A DNA stretch of 64,000 nt from Brevibacterium mcbrellneri ATCC 49030 (lineage in GTDB: Bacteria; Actinomycetota; Actinomycetes; Actinomycetales; Brevibacteriaceae). Both the position numbers and the translations under genes were made by a program. The stretch's first letter is position 1. Every line of letters starts with the position of its first letter. The notes beneath the pieces are model-generated. The model did not search any database, had not been told where the DNA came from, and saw only the letters and a list, made by a program, of their open reading frames with translations. The stretch is from the NCBI RefSeq assembly GCF_000178455.1, contig NZ_ADNU01000049.1, positions 1-64,000 on the forward strand, read 5' to 3'. Below, in pieces: positions 35,008 through 44,355 of the stretch.

Positions 35008-36397
35008 CCGAACCTGCAACGACCGCTATAAACGCCACTGAAACCGCCAGGGCGGGCCAGTACGTGTAACGGAAATGATTCGCGGGTATCACCGGGAAGT
35101 ACGCAAAAACATACAGGAACGCTGAACTCGTCAGCATGAGAGCAAACGCCCTGCTACGGCCCGACCACCACGCACCGATGGATATAACGGCTCCCGCCAG
35201 CAGCCAAAACCACGGCTTAAACACAAAGCCAATCGTGTCGGCACCAAAGTCCACGACGTAGAACTTCGCGACCTTATCAAACTTCGTGCTTCCCTTGCGA
35301 AAACCTACTTCCTTAGCGGGTTTGACCACTTTGTTTGGGAAGTAGATAAGTCGAGAAGTGGTGAGATAAAACTTATACACCGACCATCGATATTCAACGT
35401 AACGTTGTGGGTGGGTGATGACGTGATCCAGCCACAGTTGTTTCAGCTCGTCTCTGTAGCCAAGCGGTGAATAATCGCTGCCACTAGATCCGCGACCGTA
35501 ACAGTTCCAGTACGCGTCATAGGGCTCGTTCATTTCATAGCACTTGGGGCGCGCCTTATTAATTTTGTCCTTGAGCTCCTGGGGTGCTGCTGATTCATTG
35601 AGCTCATTTTCAGGGACAGAGAACATAACATCGTCGAGAATGACCTGATAGATCTGGTGCGTCGGTTTAACGTTCCACTTTCTTGCAATTGCACCATCCA
35701 AGGAAACCGCTGACGCTCCTACAAATCCCACGATGACACAACCCATGATAAAGGCACTTATGAATTGTTTGGATCGCCCTTCTCTCAGCTTCGGAATGAG
35801 ATTCCGTAGTTTTGGGGCGAAAAGTGGAGCAAGCCGCCAGCCAATAAAAATGCACATTGGCACAACAGCAGGGGCCGCATTCTTCCTTACTACTGTGGCA
35901 AATACAAGCAGCGAAACCGCTGGCACAATAAACCAAAGTGTTTTCTTGTTCTTGGGAGTGACAAGCGCTAAACATCCGGCGGCAAAAAGTAAAAGTGCTG
36001 CCATGATTGTGTCTTTCCACATAACAGCCAGCTGGCTATAGGCCCAAGGCGAAACCAAGATCGCAATCATCGCCAAAGACGCCCATTTACTTTTTAGAAT
36101 GCGGTGCGCAAATACGGCGAGCAGAAACACCGCCAGGAAATAGATACCAAGCTGGAAGGCTAGTAGCGAACCGAGCTTGCCCGTTACTGCATACAGACCC
36201 CGCCACAGAATAGCGACGATAGGCGGATGCCAGTCAGAAAGATTCTTCATTCCCAGCATTTGCTTCGCTTGTTCCGAAATGTCGTATTCGGCACGCCCTG
36301 GGTAAAAGCCTAAGAAAGTAACGGCGGCAATTGCGAGGCACAGAAGCAAGAGCCCGACGTCCCACAGTAGCGCTTTGTTGTGTTTAGAAAAGCTCAT
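34907..36397 (-). CDS. multi-pass GT-C-like membrane protein (GtrX position)
   Basis: 496 residues with about 11 helices. The start (LLWDVGLLLLCLAIAAVTFL) leads into a periplasmic loop with FYPGRAEYDISEQAKQML, then WHPPIVAILWRGLYAV, a D/H pattern like that of GT39/GT-C polyprenyl-phosphate sugar transferases and DUF6020 proteins. A large loop (about 245-360; KWNVKPTHQIYQVILDDVMF) precedes the last helices. With the gtrA- and gtrB-like genes upstream it fits the third member of a Gtr trio, which transfers the flipped sugar to the glycan outside the membrane. The ATG at 36397 is chosen at the start of helix 1. The last 101 bp overlap the convergent gene ending at 35007. Confidence 0.6.
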   Translation of the reverse strand: MSFSKHNKALLWDVGLLLLCLAIAAVTFLGFYPGRAEYDISEQAKQMLGMKNLSDWHPPIVAILWRGLYAVTGKLGSLLAFQLGIYFLAVFLLAVFAHRILKSKWASLAMIAILVSPWAYSQLAVMWKDTIMAALLLFAAGCLALVTPKNKKTLWFIVPAVSLLVFATVVRKNAAPAVVPMCIFIGWRLAPLFAPKLRNLIPKLREGRSKQFISAFIMGCVIVGFVGASAVSLDGAIARKWNVKPTHQIYQVILDDVMFSVPENELNESAAPQELKDKINKARPKCYEMNEPYDAYWNCYGRGSSGSDYSPLGYRDELKQLWLDHVITHPQRYVEYRWSVYKFYLTTSRLIYFPNKVVKPAKEVGFRKGSTKFDKVAKFYVVDFGADTIGFVFKPWFWLLAGAVISIGAWWSGRSRAFALMLTSSAFLYVFAYFPVIPANHFRYTYWPALAVSVAFIAVVAGSVKAWKDRRERAGAFRASQGDTLEPRVLESSSAR

Positions 36398-36405
36398 CAC
36401 TTTCG

Positions 36406-36885
36406 TCACTTTTCCTCGATTTTCACTGCTCGGGGAGAATCCGCTTCTTTGAAAACCCATGTTCTGTATGCATAGAACCTAAATGCCATGGCGAGAGCGA
36501 TTCCTACAATGTTGGTGGATATGTTGTACGAGATCGGGTCACGCAGATTGAGGAGATACCACGTCACTCCCAGCGGTAACACCGTGATGACCATTCCAAT
36601 GGCGTTCACAACCACGAAGAGAATGAATCCGCGTACGTTTGACCCTGTAGTGCGGTCGCCATATGTCCACAGTTTGTTTCCCAGCCAAGCAACAATGACA
36701 GAGGCAATCGTTGAAATGATTTTTGCTTTGACCGGACTTCCTGGCATTGTGGCAGGGATACCCAGAAAGCCGTACACCAGTAGATTGGAGAGCCCAACGT
36801 CAACAACGTATCCCGCTCCTCCTACCATGAGGAAGCGCATGACTTCCACAAGTAGGGAACGCCATTTTTGAGAGTCAGCGGGCAT
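36406..36885 (-). CDS. GtrA-family flippase
   Basis: 159 residues with four helices: EVMRFLMVGGAGYVVDVGLS, KAKIISTIASVIVAWLGNKLW, GFILFVVVNAIGMVITVLPL and STNIVGIALAMAFRFYAYRTWVF. The fourth ends in the conserved N/RF-x-x-x-R-x-W-VF pattern of GtrA proteins. These are thought to flip polyprenyl-phosphate-linked sugar across the membrane. It follows the GT2 gene with no gap (ATG one base after the stop) and precedes the GT-C-like gene by 8 bp. Confidence 0.85.
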   Translation of the reverse strand: MPADSQKWRSLLVEVMRFLMVGGAGYVVDVGLSNLLVYGFLGIPATMPGSPVKAKIISTIASVIVAWLGNKLWTYGDRTTGSNVRGFILFVVVNAIGMVITVLPLGVTWYLLNLRDPISYNISTNIVGIALAMAFRFYAYRTWVFKEADSPRAVKIEEK

Positions 36886-37854
36886 TTAAGATGAAGACCC
36901 GCTCAGGCCCACGGTTTTCTTGGGCGGGAGTAGTTCCAGATAGTGTAGGCGTGCTGATTCACGTCGCACGCGCCGTAACGCGTCACCAATAATGCCAACG
37001 GTGGCAAAAATGGCGGCGATAATCATGAGCGCCACTGCCAAAAGCGCTGTAGGGAACCGTGGAACCAATCCAGTGTTCATGAACTCAACGATGACCGGCA
37101 CACCACACACAAGCGACGCGATCACCATGAGAAGGGCAAGCGTACCGTAGAACAAGTTAGGGCGTTCGTGTCGCATCATTTGCGCAATCGTGCCAAGGAT
37201 TTTAAAGCCATCTGACACGGTGGAGAGCTTCGACTCGCTTCCCTCCGGACGGTCACGGAAGTCAATGCTGTATTCGGCGCAAGGAAGTCGGAGCGACATC
37301 ATGTGAATGGTAAGTTCCGTCTCAATTTCGAAGCGCTTACTCACTGCCGGGAATGATTTGACGAAGCGGCGTGAAAAGACACGGTAACCGGAAAGCATGT
37401 CGCTGACATGGGTGCCAAAAAGCTTACTCGTGATGACGTTGAACATTCGGTTGCCAAATTCGTGCCCTGCGCGGTATGAAGACTCAGGGTTTGTGTCACG
37501 CCGAACACCCAGGATGTGGTCGTACGGACCGTTCACCAACATTTCAATCATGTCAGGGACATGCGAAGCTTCATACGTGTCGTCGCCGTCTACCATGACG
37601 TAAATGTCGGCTTCAACATCAGCGAATGCGCGCCGAACAACGTTACCTTTTCCAGGACGTTCTTCATGGCGAACAATTGCTCCTGCCGCAATGGCTTCCT
37701 CTACTGTGCGGTCGGAGGAGTTGTTGTTGTACACGTACACGTCCATTGACGGAACGGCCGCTTTGAGGTCAGTGACTACTTTGCGGACAGTCACTTCCTC
37801 GTTATGACAAGGCACAATGGCAGCAATTTTGTAAGTAGACAGATCAACCGTCAT
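36886..37854 (-). CDS. polyprenyl-phosphate glycosyltransferase (GtrB/DPM-like, GT2)
   Basis: 322 residues. The GT-A domain reads KIAAIVPCHNEEVTVRKVV, YVYNNNSSDRTVEEA, RPGKGNVVRRAFADV, then the acidic metal motif MVDGDDTYEA. SDMLSGYRVFSRRFVKSFP is the acceptor-side signature of the dolichol-phosphate-mannose-synthase group. Two C-terminal helices (about 235-290) anchor it, as in GtrB. It would load one sugar onto undecaprenyl phosphate at the cytoplasmic face for the GtrA-like flippase downstream. First gene of a three-gene leftward unit. Confidence 0.87.
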   Translation of the reverse strand: MTVDLSTYKIAAIVPCHNEEVTVRKVVTDLKAAVPSMDVYVYNNNSSDRTVEEAIAAGAIVRHEERPGKGNVVRRAFADVEADIYVMVDGDDTYEASHVPDMIEMLVNGPYDHILGVRRDTNPESSYRAGHEFGNRMFNVITSKLFGTHVSDMLSGYRVFSRRFVKSFPAVSKRFEIETELTIHMMSLRLPCAEYSIDFRDRPEGSESKLSTVSDGFKILGTIAQMMRHERPNLFYGTLALLMVIASLVCGVPVIVEFMNTGLVPRFPTALLAVALMIIAAIFATVGIIGDALRRVRRESARLHYLELLPPKKTVGLSGSSS

Positions 37855-37870
37855 CTAGTCGTTCCATTCG

Positions 37871-38010
37871 TCAGCTCTCAAGACGCAGTTGGTCCTGAAG
37901 AAATGGTGTAAGCGTTTTTACGTATGTCGCACTAACGTGGTTGTGATCACGATATACAAGGACGTTCCCGACAACAACAGGACACTCTCGTTCCACGCAA
38001 ACTTTATGCT
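37871..38010 (-). pseudogene. C-terminal fragment of a third OafA/SGNH acyltransferase
   Basis: On the minus strand this gap encodes KVCVERECPVVVGNVLVYRD, then HNHVSATYVKTLTPFLQDQ, then a stop at 37871-37873. It matches the last 45 residues of the acyltransferase directly upstream (ECPAVIGNVIVYRDAHHIS) and of the one after it (DVCPAVAGSRLVYRDTNHVS), including the SGNH D-x-x-H motif. The rest of the gene is missing, with no start or ribosome site. It shows that there were once at least three tandem copies. Confidence 0.8.
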
Positions 38011-38092
38011 GACGATACATTAATCCCCCATGCACGTGGCGACCTTGAAGATCGAAAGCGGTAAGTAGACATCATCAGCACCCTAAGTAAGC

Positions 38093-40150
38093 TCATAGTT
38101 TCAGAGCCTCCTCAAGGTCATCGACAATGGTTTCGATGTAGGTGGTGCTGATGTGGTGCGCGTCACGATAGACGATGACGTTTCCAATCACAGCCGGGCA
38201 CTCCTTCTTAGTGCAGAAGCTGTCAGTGAGGTTAATGAAATCAACGTTGTCGAGCTCTTCGACTGCAGCTTTCATAGCTGCATTTGTTCCGCTGTCCTCT
38301 CCTACCTCGCTACGTTTGCGACCGCACTTCTCCAGGTCACCTTTTTTCTCATGCTTTGCAATGCAATCAGGGATAAACGTTTTCGTGCCAAAGGCCGGCG
38401 TGCCATGTAGAACCGTGACGCGCAACCCAGCTTTCACTAACGGTTTCCAGGCTTTCACGAAGCCTGACGTGCCTGCGTGCTCCTCGCTTCCAACTTTCGC
38501 ATAGTCATTGACTTTGAGATTGGTAGTAATCACCCTGTCAGGCTTACTCTCAATGAGCCTCTCAATCGTCTCTTTGTTGGGCTCAGTGCAGCGAAGTTCC
38601 TTGCGCTTCTCAAGACCGCGAGGCTCAAGTGATAACGGGCATGAGTTGTGAATGTATACCACTAGTTTCCAGTCGGTACCTTCCACGATCTTTTCCAAAG
38701 CAGGCACCCACTGGCTCGCGTGTGAATCGCCAACAACCGCAACAGTCTTCTTCCCGTCTGGGTTCGCAACAATACACTCCTTAGTCTCCGCCTCGTCACG
38801 GCCTGCGGGAACGCCGTCACATGGATACCGTGGTTGCGCGTCTTTAGCTTCAGGCAATGCGGGAAGAAAAACATTCTCATAACCTTCGATAAAGGTGTTG
38901 TACGACTCCCCGTGAAGCGACGCGCGCCCAGTTGGAAGGTCTGGATCGTTCACGAGCCGTTCGGTCGCTCGTTTCTCCAACGCTAATACCGCTTGCTGTT
39001 TCGCGACGGGAGTTACCCCCACTGCAGCAGTCACAGCAACCGCAACGCCTGCGGCAATCAAAGCTCTTCGATTCGACTTCTTCAAAAAGGGTAAAACACG
39101 TAACGGCTGCTCAACGTAATAAAACGACAACATCGCCAACGCTAAACTCACCGCAAATAAGGCAATAAACTCCGTGACACCTTCAGCAGGACGACCATTG
39201 CGTTCCCTGAAAAACACCACAACAGGGAAATGCCACAAGTACAGCGAATACGACCATAGGCCCACCAACTGAACAGGCTTCCAGTTAACAATGGGCCCCA
39301 TAGAGCCCAACCCGGTAGTCCAACCAGCTGCAACCGTTGCCACAGTAGGCAACAAAGCAGAAGCACCCGGAAACGCGGGCACCTCCCCCGTATACGTCAC
39401 GCACGCAACACCAATCGCAGCTACACCAACGATCGCCATCGCCTTGCGCGCACTATTAAACTTCTGCGGATCACCTAATACGCACGCAAGCAAACCACCA
39501 ATACCCAACTCCCACACACGAGTAGGCGTAATGAAGTACGCGGCAGGGTCCCCGGCCCCTACCGACACAACACTCCACACGAAAGAAACCAGGCACACAA
39601 ACGCAATGAGCCGGAAACGACGCCGGAAAACATCTGCACTATGGCGCCCGCGGTTCTGCAAACGGCGTGTAGCCCACAGCGCCAACACCACCAAAAGTGG
39701 CCAGAAGACATAGAACTGTTCTTCAACCGAAAGCGACCAGAAGTGCTGAAACGGAGTAGCTGCCTCACCCTGGCCCAAATAATCAACAGACTGAGCAGCC
39801 AACGCAAAGTTCTGCACATACACAGCCGATGCCACAGCTTGCTTGGTCACCGTATCCAGCTGCGTCACCGGCAAAAAAAGCAAACTCGCAATAGTAGTGA
39901 CAACAATCGCAAGAGTCGCAGCCGGGAGAATACGCCTAGCCCGGTTGGCCCAAAACTGGCTCAGCGACAAACGCCCCGTAGATTCAACCTCTTTCAGCAT
40001 GTGTGCCGTGATCAGATAACCAGAGATCACAAAAAACACATCCACACCAACAAAACCACCCGGCAACCACGAAGGCTGAATGTGGTAAACAACGACAGCC
40101 AAAACAGCTATCGCACGCAGAAGCTGAATCTCAGGACGAAACTTTCGCAT
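38093..40150 (-). CDS. OafA-type acyltransferase with SGNH domain, copy 1
   Basis: 685 residues. The N-terminal 360 are an acyltransferase-3 membrane domain of about 10 helices: RPEIQLLRAIAVLAVVVYHI (conserved His), GGFVGVDVFFVISGYLIT and RARRILPAATLAI. An 11th helix leads to an extracellular SGNH hydrolase-like domain: AVVGDSHASQWVPAL (block I, GDSH) and VIVYRDAHHISTTYI (D-x-x-H catalytic block). The pair moves acyl groups (acetyl in known cases) across the membrane and places them on surface sugars. It is tandem with a paralogue at 40226-42343 and a relic at 37871. Likely substrate: the glycan built by this locus. Confidence 0.9.
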   Translation of the reverse strand: MRKFRPEIQLLRAIAVLAVVVYHIQPSWLPGGFVGVDVFFVISGYLITAHMLKEVESTGRLSLSQFWANRARRILPAATLAIVVTTIASLLFLPVTQLDTVTKQAVASAVYVQNFALAAQSVDYLGQGEAATPFQHFWSLSVEEQFYVFWPLLVVLALWATRRLQNRGRHSADVFRRRFRLIAFVCLVSFVWSVVSVGAGDPAAYFITPTRVWELGIGGLLACVLGDPQKFNSARKAMAIVGVAAIGVACVTYTGEVPAFPGASALLPTVATVAAGWTTGLGSMGPIVNWKPVQLVGLWSYSLYLWHFPVVVFFRERNGRPAEGVTEFIALFAVSLALAMLSFYYVEQPLRVLPFLKKSNRRALIAAGVAVAVTAAVGVTPVAKQQAVLALEKRATERLVNDPDLPTGRASLHGESYNTFIEGYENVFLPALPEAKDAQPRYPCDGVPAGRDEAETKECIVANPDGKKTVAVVGDSHASQWVPALEKIVEGTDWKLVVYIHNSCPLSLEPRGLEKRKELRCTEPNKETIERLIESKPDRVITTNLKVNDYAKVGSEEHAGTSGFVKAWKPLVKAGLRVTVLHGTPAFGTKTFIPDCIAKHEKKGDLEKCGRKRSEVGEDSGTNAAMKAAVEELDNVDFINLTDSFCTKKECPAVIGNVIVYRDAHHISTTYIETIVDDLEEALKL

Positions 40151-40225
40151 CTACTAAACTCTCATGAGACGGAAACCAGCCCACCTAGTGTAAGAAATAT
40201 AACCCGCTACACAGCGCTTAAAGTC

Positions 40226-42343
40226 TCAGTGTCGGACTATTACGTCAATAATTGTCCCTAACCAGGGCTCTAAGGTTTCTGCGTATGCCGGCGACACGTG
40301 GTTAGTGTCGCGGTACACAAGCCGCGAGCCAGCAACGGCTGGGCACACGTCTTCGACGCAAAACGCGTCAGCTGTGTCCACCAATTCCACGTCCGATACC
40401 TCACGCGCCGCTTCGCGCATGGCCGCGTTCGTGCCCTGGTCCAGTTTTGCGTCACTTCGTTTGAAGTCACACGCAGATGGATCGTCCATGTGTTCACTCA
40501 CGCACTCAGGCATGTCCCCCGGCGGATTGGGCGAATCGACAAAAGCCAAAACCTTGATGTCTTCACTGCTCAGCTCCCGGAACACGTCCGCAAACCCCTT
40601 TGTCCCCGGCACCTTCTCAGCATCCTGAGCCACAGCGTCACCTCGGACCAGGCCAGAGGTGAGAACGACCTCGGGCCGGTCCTTTTTCAACCTTTCCAAA
40701 ACATCACGGTTTGCATCCTGACACTTCAGGCCGCCCGCCTGCTCAGCGTTGAACTCACCCACCGTGAACGGGCACTTCTGCCGTAAGTACACCACGACTT
40801 TCCAGTCGGTGCCCTCGACGACCTTACGCAGAGCCGGCACCCACTGCGCCGCGTGAGAATCCCCCACGACAGCAATCGTCCGTCCGCCGTCCGAACCCGC
40901 AATCGCACAATCCCGCGTGCGCTTTTCAGAAACCGGCACGGGCACCTCAAAGGAGCACTCTGGAAACTTGGGCTCGCTCTCTCGCGCGCTAATCGGAGCG
41001 GGCTCAATGGTGGTGTCCTCGCCAAAGAATACGTCGTAGTCGTACTCGCGCAGTGACCCGAACCCAGGCGCCAACTTAGTAGGCAGATCAACCGTAGGAG
41101 CAGCCAGCACATCGTCACGCAGGTTTTGCTGGCGCAACTCGTGTGCGCTCACCCAACCGGGCACCACGGCGACCACGGCACCAACTGCCGCCACGGCTAC
41201 CGCGCCCACAACCGTGTGCGCGTTGCGAGCCTTGAGCCACGTCCACGACAAGATTGGCCTTTCCACCAGGTAATAACTGGCACACGCAACTACCAGGCTC
41301 ACCGCAAAAACCAGCAGTCCGCCCAGCGCGGTGATGCCACCGTCGATGCGGGCTCCCGCGAACACCACTACCGGGAAGTGCCACAAGTACAAGGAGTACG
41401 ACCAGTCCCCCACCCGTTGGATAGGCGCTAAACGCATGACGCGGTCTGGGGAACCCACGCCCGAAGTCGTCCCCGCCGCGATGACCGCCACCGTCCCAGC
41501 GATGGGGAGAAGCGCGGCGACACCGGGGAACGGAGTTGCCGAAGAGTACATGACCGTGCTGATGACGATGGCGGCAATTCCACCCCACTGGAGGGCCAGT
41601 CGCAACCACGGGTGCGAGGTCCATTCGATGAGCACGCACGCCAAAAGCCCACCAGCACCCAACTCCCACAGGCGCGTCCACGTCACAAAGTACGCGGCGG
41701 GGTCACCACTTGACACGTGGACCACGCTGGCAACGAAACTCACCGCGACAAACACGGAGAAGAACACCACCGTGATACCTCTGAACCGCCTGCGGTGTTG
41801 ATAGAACCCCGTTGGGTACTTCCGTAGAACCTGTCCCGCGATCAAACCGGCCGCCACAACCAACAACGGCCACACCACGTAGAACTGTTCTTCCAAGGAC
41901 AACGACCAGAAGTGTTGGAACGGAGTGGGCTTCGCGTCAGCAGCCATATAGTCAACCGACTGGCGTGCAAGGGCGAAGTTCTGAATGTAAAGCGCTGAAG
42001 CAACCCCCTGTGTGGCCACATCTTTCAGACGTGTCAAAGGCAAAAACCACACCGACAGAATCGACACCACCACAATGGTCACCGTGGCTGCTGGCAAGAT
42101 CCGGCGAGCGCGGTTCGCCCAAAACTGCATGAGCGAAAACTGCCCCGTGGTTTCGATTCGGTTGAGGATACCGGCCGTAATGAGGAATCCGGAGATCATA
42201 AAGAACACATCCACACCCACAAAACCACCCGGCAACCAGGCAGGGTTGATGTGATAAACGACGACAGCGACCACAGCCAGGGCTCGCAAAAACTGAATCT
42301 CTGGCCTAAAGCGTTGCGCAGAGCTTGGCCTCGAAGTCGTCAT
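40226..42343 (-). CDS. OafA-type acyltransferase with SGNH domain, copy 2
   Basis: 705 residues with the same layout as copy 1: acyltransferase-3 domain (RPEIQFLRALAVVAVVVYHI, GGFVGVDVFFMISGFLIT, RARRILPAATVTI) and a C-terminal SGNH domain (AVVGDSHAAQWVPALRKV, LVYRDTNHVSPAY). The two differ throughout, so the duplication is not recent, and they may place acyl groups at different positions. The DNA of this copy looks richer in GC than copy 1. It is the first gene of the leftward acyltransferase pair, with 75 bp between the two. Confidence 0.9.
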   Translation of the reverse strand: MTTSRPSSAQRFRPEIQFLRALAVVAVVVYHINPAWLPGGFVGVDVFFMISGFLITAGILNRIETTGQFSLMQFWANRARRILPAATVTIVVVSILSVWFLPLTRLKDVATQGVASALYIQNFALARQSVDYMAADAKPTPFQHFWSLSLEEQFYVVWPLLVVAAGLIAGQVLRKYPTGFYQHRRRFRGITVVFFSVFVAVSFVASVVHVSSGDPAAYFVTWTRLWELGAGGLLACVLIEWTSHPWLRLALQWGGIAAIVISTVMYSSATPFPGVAALLPIAGTVAVIAAGTTSGVGSPDRVMRLAPIQRVGDWSYSLYLWHFPVVVFAGARIDGGITALGGLLVFAVSLVVACASYYLVERPILSWTWLKARNAHTVVGAVAVAAVGAVVAVVPGWVSAHELRQQNLRDDVLAAPTVDLPTKLAPGFGSLREYDYDVFFGEDTTIEPAPISARESEPKFPECSFEVPVPVSEKRTRDCAIAGSDGGRTIAVVGDSHAAQWVPALRKVVEGTDWKVVVYLRQKCPFTVGEFNAEQAGGLKCQDANRDVLERLKKDRPEVVLTSGLVRGDAVAQDAEKVPGTKGFADVFRELSSEDIKVLAFVDSPNPPGDMPECVSEHMDDPSACDFKRSDAKLDQGTNAAMREAAREVSDVELVDTADAFCVEDVCPAVAGSRLVYRDTNHVSPAYAETLEPWLGTIIDVIVRH

Positions 42344-42468
42344 AATGAACCATTCAACACTACCCGCCAGGCGCCTGAACGATTATCCCCGCCGTGTCTC
42401 CTACTCACCCCTGCGAACACCCCCAAATGTCATACGTGTCACATTCAGGCGTGCCCCGGGTCACACTA

Positions 42469-42483
42469 TGTCATTTCATGACA
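42469..42483. promoter_or_regulatory. possible operator upstream of metN
   Basis: TGTCAT-TTC-ATGACA is a 6-bp inverted repeat 67 bases before the metN start. A further TGTCAT occurs at 42428. It could be the site of a methionine-responsive repressor. No match to a known box is claimed. Confidence 0.35.
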
Positions 42484-42550
42484 AACCCGACCCCACTTAG
42501 CATCAACGTTCCGCAATATGAGAGACGCTAAACCATACAAGGAGTACCAC

Positions 42551-43591
42551 GTGATCGAACTGCGCGATCTTCGCAAAGAATTTGCTGGCGCTCCGGCACT
42601 GGATGGAATCAACCTCACCATCCCAGACGGTCAAATCCACGGAATTGTGGGACGCTCGGGTGCCGGAAAGTCCACGCTCATTCGATGCATCACCGGGCTA
42701 GAAACGCCCACCAGCGGCACCGTCACCATCGACGGCACCGCCATCACCGGGCAATCCGCCTCGGGCCTGAGGCGTGCCCGCCGTTCGATCGGCATGGTGT
42801 TCCAGCACGCGAATCTGCTGGACTCCCTCACTGCGCAAGGCAACGTGGAGCACCCACTCAAAGTGGCAGGCGTCCCAGCCGCTAAGCGCAAGGCACGAGC
42901 ACAAGAGCTCCTCGAACTGGTGGGCCTAAACGACCGCGCCAACAACCACCCCGCACAGCTGTCCGGAGGTCAACGTCAGCGTGTGGGTATCGCCCGCGCC
43001 CTTGCCACGGAACCCTCACTTTTGCTGTGTGACGAACCCACCTCGGCACTGGACTCACAGACCACCAGCCAGATCCTGCAACTTCTACGTTCCTTGCGTG
43101 ACCGTCTGGGCATTACCGTGCTCATCATCACCCACGAAATGTCAGTCGTGCGCGAAATCTGCGACGCGGTCACCCACCTGGTCAACGGAACGATCGCCCA
43201 CACCGGAACGCTCGAAAGTGTGTTGAGCGAACCAGCTTCACCGCTGGCCAAAAGCCTCATTCCGCTTCCAGAAGGCACCGACATCACCGGGACCTTGGAA
43301 GTTGCCCTGCCTGCCACCTCGGTCACGGGTCCCGAGGCGGGCGCCGGCACGGTCTCAGGTGTCTTCGAAGCTGCCTCGCAGGCTGGTGTGCCGATCTCAG
43401 CCGTCCAAGCCGGCACCGTCGAAGTCATCGCTAACCGGCAAGTAGGACGCCTGCGCGTTTCTACCCAACGACCCGAAGACCTGCCCCGCCTTTCCCAGGC
43501 ACTCCAGCAGGCCGGGTACACAGTAGGTGGAACGACCTCGGCGAACAACGCCCACAACAACGGAAAGGAGGCCAACGATGTGGCTGAATAA
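42551..43591 (+). CDS. metN: methionine ABC transporter ATP-binding protein
   Basis: 346 residues. Walker A (GRSGAGKSTLIRC), signature (LSGGQRQRVGIARAL), Walker B (LLLCDEPTSALD) and switch His (IITHEMSVVREIC) are complete. The C-terminal 90 residues form the regulatory NIL-type domain seen in MetN, which senses cytoplasmic methionine and shuts off the transporter (trans-inhibition). The GTG at 42551 has AAGGAG before it, so it is preferred to the ATG at 42518. It overlaps metI by 14 bp. Confidence 0.95.
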   Translation: MIELRDLRKEFAGAPALDGINLTIPDGQIHGIVGRSGAGKSTLIRCITGLETPTSGTVTIDGTAITGQSASGLRRARRSIGMVFQHANLLDSLTAQGNVEHPLKVAGVPAAKRKARAQELLELVGLNDRANNHPAQLSGGQRQRVGIARALATEPSLLLCDEPTSALDSQTTSQILQLLRSLRDRLGITVLIITHEMSVVREICDAVTHLVNGTIAHTGTLESVLSEPASPLAKSLIPLPEGTDITGTLEVALPATSVTGPEAGAGTVSGVFEAASQAGVPISAVQAGTVEVIANRQVGRLRVSTQRPEDLPRLSQALQQAGYTVGGTTSANNAHNNGKEANDVAE

Positions 43592-44240
43592 CCCCGTCAT
43601 CGCGAATGAACTGTGGCCAGCCTTCTGCGAAACCCTGTTCATGACGCTGCTGTCAGCCTTGTTCTCCGTTGTTTTGGGACTGCCGTTGGGGATCCTGCTG
43701 TGGCGAACCGCCAAGAACTCCCTGTCCCCCAACCCGGTCCTGTACCGAATCCTGTCGACGATCGTGGACATCGGGCGTTCGATCCCGTTCATCATCTTGA
43801 TGATCGCGCTCATCCCGTTCACCCGATTTATGGTGGGCACCGCGCTGGGATGGTACGCAACGGTCGTACCGCTGACCGTAGGAGCGATCCCGTTCTACGC
43901 CCGGTTAGTTGAATCAGCCTTGCGCGAAGTCTCCACCGGGAAAATCGAAGCCGTCACCATGATGGGGGCCAGCCGCGGACAGATCATCCGCCAGGTCATG
44001 ATTCCCGAGGCGCTGCCCGGCCTGGTTTCGGCAGCCACCGTGACCACCGTGACCCTGGTTGGTTACACCGCGATGGCTGGTGCGGCCGGCGGCGGAGGTG
44101 TTGGCGCCCTCGCTATTTCCTACGGCTACCAGCGCTACCAAGGAGACACGATGCTGGTGTGCATCATCGTGCTCGTGGCACTCGTGGGCGTACTGCAGTT
44201 CGTAGGCGACCGGATCGCACACGCCGTGGACCACAGATAA
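43578..44240 (+). CDS. metI: methionine ABC transporter permease
   Basis: 220 residues with five helices: ALFSVVLGLPLGILLWRT, then IVDIGRSIPFIILMIALIPF, the MetI hallmark. The EAA loop (GASRGQIIRQVMIPEALPGL) contacts MetN. It works as a homodimer. The ATG at 43578 follows a strong AAAGGAGG site inside the metN 3' end. An upstream in-frame start is rejected. Confidence 0.95.
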   Translation: MWLNNPVIANELWPAFCETLFMTLLSALFSVVLGLPLGILLWRTAKNSLSPNPVLYRILSTIVDIGRSIPFIILMIALIPFTRFMVGTALGWYATVVPLTVGAIPFYARLVESALREVSTGKIEAVTMMGASRGQIIRQVMIPEALPGLVSAATVTTVTLVGYTAMAGAAGGGGVGALAISYGYQRYQGDTMLVCIIVLVALVGVLQFVGDRIAHAVDHR

Positions 44241-44355
44241 GCACTCCAAAACTTTAGCGGCACTTGGGCGAAGGTGCTCGCAGGGGTGGCTGACACCTCG
44301 GCGGGCAACCTGGCCCGTACTTACCAATTTCACGCAAATAGAAAAGGAAACACGT

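Noticed and set aside
42344-42550. SAM or other riboswitch before metN
   Set aside because: No multi-stem conserved core or terminator/antiterminator pair could be found; only a short inverted repeat is present.
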